Positions 59,412 to 64,000 of a stretch of DNA of 64,000 bases are shown one piece after another. Origin of the DNA: Plantactinospora mayteni (lineage in GTDB: Bacteria > Actinomycetota > Actinomycetes > Mycobacteriales > Micromonosporaceae); NCBI RefSeq assembly GCF_016862935.1, contig NZ_BONX01000057.1:1-64000 (forward strand), given 5' to 3'. The notes below the pieces were generated by a model. That model was given only the letters and a program-made list of their open reading frames with translations. It was not told where the DNA came from and searched no databases. Numbering within the stretch: the stretch's first letter is position 1; the number at the start of each line of letters is the position of its first letter. Made by a program: the position numbers and the translations under genes.

Positions 59412-61178
59412 TCAGCCGCGCTCCGTACCGCCGTCCTGCCCAGGAGTCCCCAGCGCGTCGGCCACCTCGTCGGCGCTCAGCGCGACCTGGAGTTCGGCGA
59501 GCGACCGGACGTGCGTGGTGGAGACCCCGAGCAGTTGCTCGGCCTTGCGGATGCGCAGGCCGACCGTGTTGGGATGGACGAACAGCGCCGCCGCGGTGGC
59601 GGCGGTGTTGAGGTCGTGGGCGACGTACGCCCGCAGTGTCTGTTCGAGCGCGGTCCCGCGCGCGGCATCGTGGGCGCGGATCGGGGCGAGCGTATCGGCG
59701 GCGAAGCGGCGCAGCTCCGAGACGTCCTCGAGTTGCAGCAGCAGGCCGTGCACGCCCAGTGATCCGAAGCTCGCGACGGTGTCGGACTCCCCGCGCGACT
59801 GGGCGACCGTCGCCGCGCCCCGGGCCCGCCGGTACGCCGCCGGATAGTCGGCGAGCGCCGTGCAGAGCGCCGAGACCGCCACCCCGGAGTCCGCCCCGAG
59901 ACCGATGCGCCGCAACTGGCGCTGGAGCTGATCGGCCCGGTCCACGGCGTCGGCCTGGCTCGTCACCGGCAACAGCAGTACCACGTCGTCCGCGATCGCG
60001 CCGACCAGGGCGCGCGGCTGTGCGGCGGCCACCAGCGACCTCGCGACCGAGAGGACCCGGGCCGACCCGGCACGCGGCGTGCCGCCGTGCACCACGATCA
60101 GGGCGTGCGGGTTCGTCAGGTCGAGACCGAGCCGTCCGGCCCGCTCGGCGGCGGTCACCAGTCCGGCCGGGTTACCGGTGAGCAGGTCCGTGACCACCTC
60201 GCCGGAGAGCCGCCACTCGACCTCCAGCGCGGTGCGGGCCCGCAGCACCTCGAGGGCGCAGACCGTGGCGGCGTGCTCGAGCGCGCGGACGTCGATGGCC
60301 GGCAGGGGCAGCACGGACCGGGGTACCCAGATCCGCGCGACCGTGTCCTGGCCCAGCAGGACCGGCGTCGAGTACGCCTCCGCGTCCTGGCTGGCGAGGG
60401 GATGCGCGCCCCGCCGCACCGTGGCCAGCTCGGCGCCGGACGGTTCCTCGGTCAGCACGACGGAGGTGTCGAGCACCTCGGCCAGTGCCGCCGCGACGCC
60501 GGTCACGCCGCCACCCCTGAGCGCGACCTGGGTGAACTGCTCGTGCACCGCCTCGGCACGACGCAGCAACTCGTGCTGCTCGGCCAGGGCGGTGTTGGCG
60601 GCCAGCAACTCGGCGATGGTCACGGCCTCGCGGTCGCGCAGCCTGGTCGTCTCGATCGCGACGCCGGCCTGTTCGGCGAGGAGCGAGAGCAGGTCCTGCT
60701 CGTCGGGGCCGAACTCGTGCGGAACCCGCTGGTAGCAGTTGAGCGTGCCGACCGGTACGCCCGACGAGGCGACCGGAACCGACATCATCGAGCGGTACCC
60801 CTGCTGGCGCGCCACCCCACCCCAGGGCAGGAAGGTCGCGTCGGCCAGGGTGTCCACCACCTGCACGGTCGTACCGGTGAGGAACGCCTTGCTGGAGGGG
60901 GCCAGCAGGTCGTCGTCCGGATCCAGCACGACCGGGTGGTCGGCGTTGACCTGCTGGATGTAGCTCGGCGACAGTCCGTAGGCGCCGGTGATCACGAGCG
61001 ACCTTCGCTCCTCGTCGACGAGCAGGACGGCGCAGAAGTCGTAGCCGAGCAGCCGGGCGGCGGTCTCGGAGACGAGGTCGAGCACCTCGGGTAGCGAGAC
61101 CGGACGGTTGAGCGCGGTGGCGATGGTCGCGATCGCCTCCAGCCAGGGGCGAAGCTGCCCGGCACCGGTCGGCTGCAT
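59412..61178 (-). CDS. GAF-domain PucR-type transcriptional regulator
   Basis: 588 residues: N-terminal GAF domain (about 25-175; LLGYDFCAVLLVDEERRSLVI, then GYRSMMSVPVASSGVPVGTL), a coiled linker (about 175-215), a CdaR-like middle, and a C-terminal PucR helix-turn-helix (ATAAALFVHPNTVGLRIRKA). Likely senses an aromatic or other small molecule and controls the divergent cupin/monooxygenase operon; two matching operator-like repeats lie between. ATG at 61178. Confidence 0.88.
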   Translation of the reverse strand: MQPTGAGQLRPWLEAIATIATALNRPVSLPEVLDLVSETAARLLGYDFCAVLLVDEERRSLVITGAYGLSPSYIQQVNADHPVVLDPDDDLLAPSSKAFLTGTTVQVVDTLADATFLPWGGVARQQGYRSMMSVPVASSGVPVGTLNCYQRVPHEFGPDEQDLLSLLAEQAGVAIETTRLRDREAVTIAELLAANTALAEQHELLRRAEAVHEQFTQVALRGGGVTGVAAALAEVLDTSVVLTEEPSGAELATVRRGAHPLASQDAEAYSTPVLLGQDTVARIWVPRSVLPLPAIDVRALEHAATVCALEVLRARTALEVEWRLSGEVVTDLLTGNPAGLVTAAERAGRLGLDLTNPHALIVVHGGTPRAGSARVLSVARSLVAAAQPRALVGAIADDVVLLLPVTSQADAVDRADQLQRQLRRIGLGADSGVAVSALCTALADYPAAYRRARGAATVAQSRGESDTVASFGSLGVHGLLLQLEDVSELRRFAADTLAPIRAHDAARGTALEQTLRAYVAHDLNTAATAAALFVHPNTVGLRIRKAEQLLGVSTTHVRSLAELQVALSADEVADALGTPGQDGGTERG

Positions 61179-61186
61179 CGTGTGAC

Positions 61187-61231
61187 TGTGTCACGACACC
61201 TGACTGTGCGCCAGACCTGTGTAGCGACACA
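61187..61231. promoter_or_regulatory. Two TGTGT-N4-ACAC inverted repeats
   Basis: TGTGT-CACG-ACAC (61187-61199) and TGTGT-AGCG-ACACA (61218-61231); centres are 31 bp apart, close to three helical turns. They occupy the 90-bp space between the GAF-PucR gene and the cupin gene. Probable binding sites of the GAF-PucR protein. Confidence 0.55.
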
Positions 61232-61268
61232 TGTCCGAACCTGGCTGGCCCGGGCCACAGTAGGCGCC

Positions 61269-61748
61269 ATGAGCGACCACGAGCTGTCCGACGCCGAACT
61301 GGCCGGGGCGTCCGGCGAGGTCGGCGTGCATGTCGTCCGCGCCGACGAGCTGTCCGACGACACACCCCAGACGTCCGGGCTGAGGCGGTTCGAGGCCGTC
61401 TCCGCCCGTCGCCTCGGGTCGGCGGACCTGTGGATGGGGCTCTCGGTGCTGCCCCCCGGCAGCCGGACCGGCGCGCACCACCACGGCCGGTCCGAGACGG
61501 CGCTCTACGTGCTCAGCGGAGTGGGCCGCTGGTGGGTCGGCGACACCCTCGACGAGGTACGGGAGGCGCACCCCGGCGATTTCGTCTACATCAAGCCGCA
61601 CGTCGTGCACTGGGAGGAGAACGCCAGCGACACCGAGCCGGTACGGATGATCGTCGCGCGTACGACCCAGGACGCCATCGTGGTCAACCTCGAGCACCAC
61701 CCGTACGGCCCCGCGCTCGGGGAGAGCGAGAGGTACGACCATGACTGA
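61269..61748 (+). CDS. Cupin-domain protein
   Basis: 159 residues. Conserved cupin motif 1 (GAHHHGRSETALYVLSG; His, His, Glu metal ligands) and motif 2 (GDFVYIKPHVVHWEEN). May be a metal-dependent dioxygenase, isomerase or a stabilising partner of the monooxygenase that follows. ATG at 61269; the end overlaps the monooxygenase start by eight bases, so the two are made together. Confidence 0.85.
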   Translation: MSDHELSDAELAGASGEVGVHVVRADELSDDTPQTSGLRRFEAVSARRLGSADLWMGLSVLPPGSRTGAHHHGRSETALYVLSGVGRWWVGDTLDEVREAHPGDFVYIKPHVVHWEENASDTEPVRMIVARTTQDAIVVNLEHHPYGPALGESERYDHD

Positions 61749-62928
61749 GGCACGCCGCGCGGTCGTCGTCGGCGGCTCGTTCGCCGGGCTCACCGCCGCC
61801 CTGCTGCTGCGCGAGCAGGGCTTCGACGTCGACGTCTTCGAGCGGACCCCGACGTACCTCGACGGCCGGGGTGGCGGGATCGTCCTGCAACCCGACACCG
61901 TCCGCTGGATCCGCGAACGGCCACACAACTTCGGCGTCGAGGACATCAGCATCGGCTCGTCGGTGACCCGCTATCTCGGGGTCGGGAACAAGGTCGTACA
62001 CGAGGAACCCGCCAGCTGGCGGTTCAGCTCCTGGACGACGATCTACCGCGTGCTGCTGGACGACTTCGGCACCGACCACTACCACCTCGGCGACTACGCG
62101 GTCGGGGTCAGCCAGGACGGCGACGGCGTGGACGTCCGCTTCACCAGCGGCCGGACCGAGCGTGCCGAACTCGTGGTCTTCGCCGACGGGATCTCGTCGG
62201 TCGGGCGCCGTCGCCTTCAGCCTCGGGTCCGGCCGCGCTATTCCGGCTACGTCGGCTGGCGCGGGACGGTACCCGAGCGGGAGGTGTCCGTCGAGACGGC
62301 CAACCTCGTCCACGACGCGACGACGTACGCCGTCGTCGACGCCTCGCACATCTGCATGTACCCGATCCCCGCCGGTGACGGGAGCCTCTCCCGGGGAGAC
62401 CGGCAGCTCAACTACGTCTGGTACCGCAACGTCGCCGAGGGACCGGAACTGGACGAGATGGTCACCGACCAGCGCGGATTCACCGCACCCGTCTCGGTGC
62501 ACCCCGGGACGGTGCAGCAGCGGTACCTGGACCAGATGCGTTCCGAGGCGGTGGACCTGCTGCCCCCCGCGGCGGCCGAGTTGGTGACCCGGACCGCCGA
62601 GCCCTACCTCCAGATCGTCCTCGACATCGCGGTCCGCAACATGGCCTTTGGGCGGGTGGCCCTGATCGGCGACGCCGCGTTCGCCGCGCGTCCGCACGCG
62701 GCGGCCGGTACCGCCAAGGCGGCGGCCGACGCCTGGGCGCTCGCGGAGGCACTCTCCGCCGAGCCCGACGTTCCGCGTGCGCTGGCCGCCTGGGAGCCGG
62801 CCCGGCTGGCGTTGGGCAACGAACTCCTCGGTCGAGTTGCCGAGATGGGCGCACGGTCGCAGTTCACCAACACCTGGGACCCGGCCGACCCCGCGCTGCA
62901 CTTCGGCCTCTACGGCCCCGACCGGTGA
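61741..62928 (+). CDS. FAD-dependent aromatic-type monooxygenase
   Basis: 395-residue class A flavoprotein monooxygenase. N-terminal dinucleotide motif VVVGGSFAGLTAALLLREQG with the ribose-binding Glu in VDVFERTP, middle R-rich NADPH region, and the FAD-pyrophosphate motif ALIGDAAFAARPHAAAGTAK. The last motif style recalls 2,6-dihydroxypyridine 3-hydroxylase (DhpH) and 6-hydroxynicotinate monooxygenase; a hydroxylated N-heteroaromatic substrate is therefore possible but unproven. Operon with the cupin gene. Confidence 0.88.
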   Translation: MTEARRAVVVGGSFAGLTAALLLREQGFDVDVFERTPTYLDGRGGGIVLQPDTVRWIRERPHNFGVEDISIGSSVTRYLGVGNKVVHEEPASWRFSSWTTIYRVLLDDFGTDHYHLGDYAVGVSQDGDGVDVRFTSGRTERAELVVFADGISSVGRRRLQPRVRPRYSGYVGWRGTVPEREVSVETANLVHDATTYAVVDASHICMYPIPAGDGSLSRGDRQLNYVWYRNVAEGPELDEMVTDQRGFTAPVSVHPGTVQQRYLDQMRSEAVDLLPPAAAELVTRTAEPYLQIVLDIAVRNMAFGRVALIGDAAFAARPHAAAGTAKAAADAWALAEALSAEPDVPRALAAWEPARLALGNELLGRVAEMGARSQFTNTWDPADPALHFGLYGPDR

Positions 62929-63014
62929 GCCTGGCGTGCCGGCGACACCCGACCCCGAGCGGGCCGCTCGTCGCCGTCCGGCCAGGAGGCTGAGGTGTCG
63001 GATTGACGAACGAT

Positions 63015-63043
63015 CGAACTGCAACTAGATTAGTTGCGGTTCG
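63015..63043. promoter_or_regulatory. 29-bp inverted repeat before the Rrf2 gene
   Basis: Thirteen-base arms (63015-63027 and 63031-63043; 12 of 13 match) around GAT, with half-site AACTGCAACTA. It ends 35 bp before the Rrf2 start. Rrf2 proteins bind dyads of this size; autoregulation is likely. Confidence 0.65.
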
Positions 63044-63077
63044 ACGGGTGGCGTCACGGTGGCCAAAAGGGGGCGCG

Positions 63078-63521
63078 GTGGGTCTCAGCAGCAGGAGTGC
63101 GGTGGCGATTCACGCGCTCACGATGTTGGCGCGCTGGGACCGCTCGCTGACCTCCGCGGAGATCGCGGAGAGTCTGGCGAGCAATCCGGTTCTCGTCCGG
63201 CGGATCCTCGGCAGCCTGCGGGACGCCGGCCTGGTGTCGTCCACCGAGGGGCGCGGGGGCGGCTGGTCCCTGGCCCGCGGAGCACGCGAGATCACGCTCT
63301 ACGACGCGTACACCGCTGTCGAGGCGGGGCCGATCCTCTCCCGGCACGCCCATCCGCCCAGTGACGCGTGCGAGGTCGGGCGCCACATGCAGAACCTGCT
63401 CGAGACGGAGTTCCGGGACGCGGAACAGGTCATGCAGGAGCGGCTGGGCCGGACGACCATCGCCCACCTGGTGCAACAGGTACTCGCCGCCGAGCGTGGA
63501 GCGGCGCCGGCGAATCACTGA
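63078..63521 (+). CDS. Rrf2-family transcriptional regulator
   Basis: 147 residues: Rrf2 winged helix (SSRSAVAIHALTMLARW, AEIAESLASNPVLVRRILGS, GLVSSTEGRGGGWSLAR). Only one cysteine (SDACEVG) remains, so an iron-sulfur cluster is unlikely; the protein is closer to the YwnA/HypR group of redox or ligand sensors. GTG at 63078 is preferred over an upstream TTG (63003) that would place the operator inside the gene. Probably controls itself and the MFS gene. Confidence 0.85.
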   Translation: MGLSSRSAVAIHALTMLARWDRSLTSAEIAESLASNPVLVRRILGSLRDAGLVSSTEGRGGGWSLARGAREITLYDAYTAVEAGPILSRHAHPPSDACEVGRHMQNLLETEFRDAEQVMQERLGRTTIAHLVQQVLAAERGAAPANH

Positions 63522-63529
63522 CCGAGCAG

Positions 63530-63559
63530 TGGCGGAGGCAGGTCCTCCGCCATTTTCTT
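63530..63559 (+). terminator. Intrinsic terminator after the Rrf2 gene
   Basis: Nine-base perfect stem (63530-63538 and 63544-63552), five-base loop, then TTTTCTT. A textbook Rho-independent terminator, unusual here for having a T-tract. It makes the MFS gene a separate transcription unit. Confidence 0.88.
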
Positions 63560-63565
63560 ACCCAA

Positions 63566-63582
63566 ACTGTAACTACAACAGT
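63566..63582. promoter_or_regulatory. Operator-like dyad before the MFS gene
   Basis: ACTGT (63566-63570) and ACAGT (63578-63582) with a seven-base spacer. Its left part AACTGTAACTA differs by one base from the half-site AACTGCAACTA of the Rrf2 dyad at 63015-63043, so the Rrf2 protein probably binds both. Confidence 0.6.
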
Positions 63583-63613
63583 GGCAGTAAGTGCCACGCG
63601 AAGGGTACGCCGA

Positions 63614-64000
63614 ATGACCTCCGCATCAACCAACACCGAACGGACCGGCTCCGGACCGGCCCTGTTGGCAGTTCTCCTGCCGGCGATGCTCGTCACGGTG
63701 GTCGCCAGCGACATGGTCAACCTCATGCTCCCGTCGATCGGAGCGGAGTTCGGGGCTTCCGAGGCGGAGCTCGCGTGGGTCGTCACCGGCTTCCTGCTGA
63801 TGTTCTCGGTCGGCATCCCCATCTACGGCCGCATCTCGGACCGGGTGAGCCTGCGTCGTCTCTTCAGTCTCGGCCTGCTCAGCTACGCCGCCGGGAGCCT
63901 CGTCTGCGCGCTCGCCCCGGATCTCCTCGTGCTCGTACTCGGGAGGATCGTGATGGGGGCGGGGGCGGCGGCGATACCCGTACTCTCGATCATTGCCGTC
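63614..64000 (+). CDS. MFS transporter, DHA2-like, N-terminal part
   Basis: Only the first 129 residues are in the window; the gene runs off the right edge. After a short hydrophilic tail come the first membrane helices (LLAVLLPAMLVTVVASDMVN; LAWVVTGFLLMFSVGIPIYG), the family motif GRISDRVSLRR in the first inner loop, and a GAGAAAIPVLS turn. Probably a proton-driven drug or metabolite exporter of the 12-14 helix group. Regulated, by inference, by the neighbouring Rrf2 protein. Confidence 0.85.
   Translation, partial: MTSASTNTERTGSGPALLAVLLPAMLVTVVASDMVNLMLPSIGAEFGASEAELAWVVTGFLLMFSVGIPIYGRISDRVSLRRLFSLGLLSYAAGSLVCALAPDLLVLVLGRIVMGAGAAAIPVLSIIAV

Noticed and set aside
1-64000. Polyketide or nonribosomal peptide cluster
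   Set aside because: No KS, AT, A, C or carrier-protein domains were seen; the oxidoreductases and hydrolases are arranged with importers, which points to catabolism.

Overview
The window reads as the chromosome of a high-GC filamentous actinomycete. Codon third positions are almost all G or C, GTG starts are common, and stop/start overlaps of the GTGA and ATGA type are frequent. Gene families typical of actinomycetes are present: an ECF42-type sigma factor with a DGPF protein, a DUF5954 protein, a streptogrisin-like protease with a lectin domain, a cellulose-binding arabinofuranosidase, and a B12 riboswitch in front of class Ia nrdAB. Micromonosporaceae is the best guess, but this is inference from gene style and not a proven placement. 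No rRNA, tRNA or CRISPR array was seen.

Region 1 (1-21 kb) is mostly core and secreted functions. It holds a GH62 arabinofuranosidase with CBM2, a four-domain secreted sugar-acting protein, a DGPF/ECF42 sigma pair with a matching promoter motif, a secreted S1 protease with ricin-type lectin, and a cobalamin riboswitch followed by nrdA and nrdB. Several membrane or unknown proteins follow, then two NarL-type two-component systems. The C-terminal remnant of an aconitase lies between those two systems.

Region 2 (21-48.6 kb) and region 4 (50.2-64 kb) look like one large catabolic island. Region 2 has a flavin-reductase/GntR fusion, a Gfo/Idh oxidoreductase, a PucR-type regulator and an operon of luciferase-like monooxygenase, carboxymuconolactone-decarboxylase-like protein and alpha/beta hydrolase. 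It continues with a NitT/TauT-type ABC importer, a fumarylacetoacetase-family enzyme, a type-2 malate/lactate dehydrogenase, two ACMSD-like amidohydrolases, two more Gfo/Idh proteins, SDRs, a hydroxyisobutyrate-dehydrogenase-like enzyme, an aldehyde dehydrogenase, an enoyl-CoA hydratase-like protein and a cyclase-family hydrolase. Region 4 has a second hydroxyisobutyrate-dehydrogenase-like enzyme, an HbpS/GlcG protein, a third amidohydrolase, a HisD paralogue, a second ABC importer paralogous to the first, a LacI regulator, a GAF-PucR regulator, a cupin plus FAD monooxygenase pair, and an Rrf2 regulator next to an MFS exporter cut by the window end. The enzymes fit stepwise oxidation, ring or ester cleavage and side-chain breakdown of a small imported organic acid or aromatic/heterocyclic compound. 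The substrate cannot be read from the sequence.

Region 3 (43.4-50.2 kb) carries the mobile-looking parts. One is a TnpB-only IS200/IS605-type element with hairpin ends. The other is a 1.5-kb segment bounded by a 33-bp inverted repeat (32/33 match) that contains a protein of 12 very uniform 23-residue leucine-rich repeats and the C-terminal helix-turn-helix of a broken recombinase. This segment is the least expected structure in the window.

Regulatory DNA is unusually legible. There are palindromes or spaced repeats in front of the protease gene, the LacI gene, the ALDH/dehydrogenase divergent pair, the GAF-PucR/cupin divergent pair and the Rrf2/MFS genes. Strong GC-rich hairpins close many transcription units.
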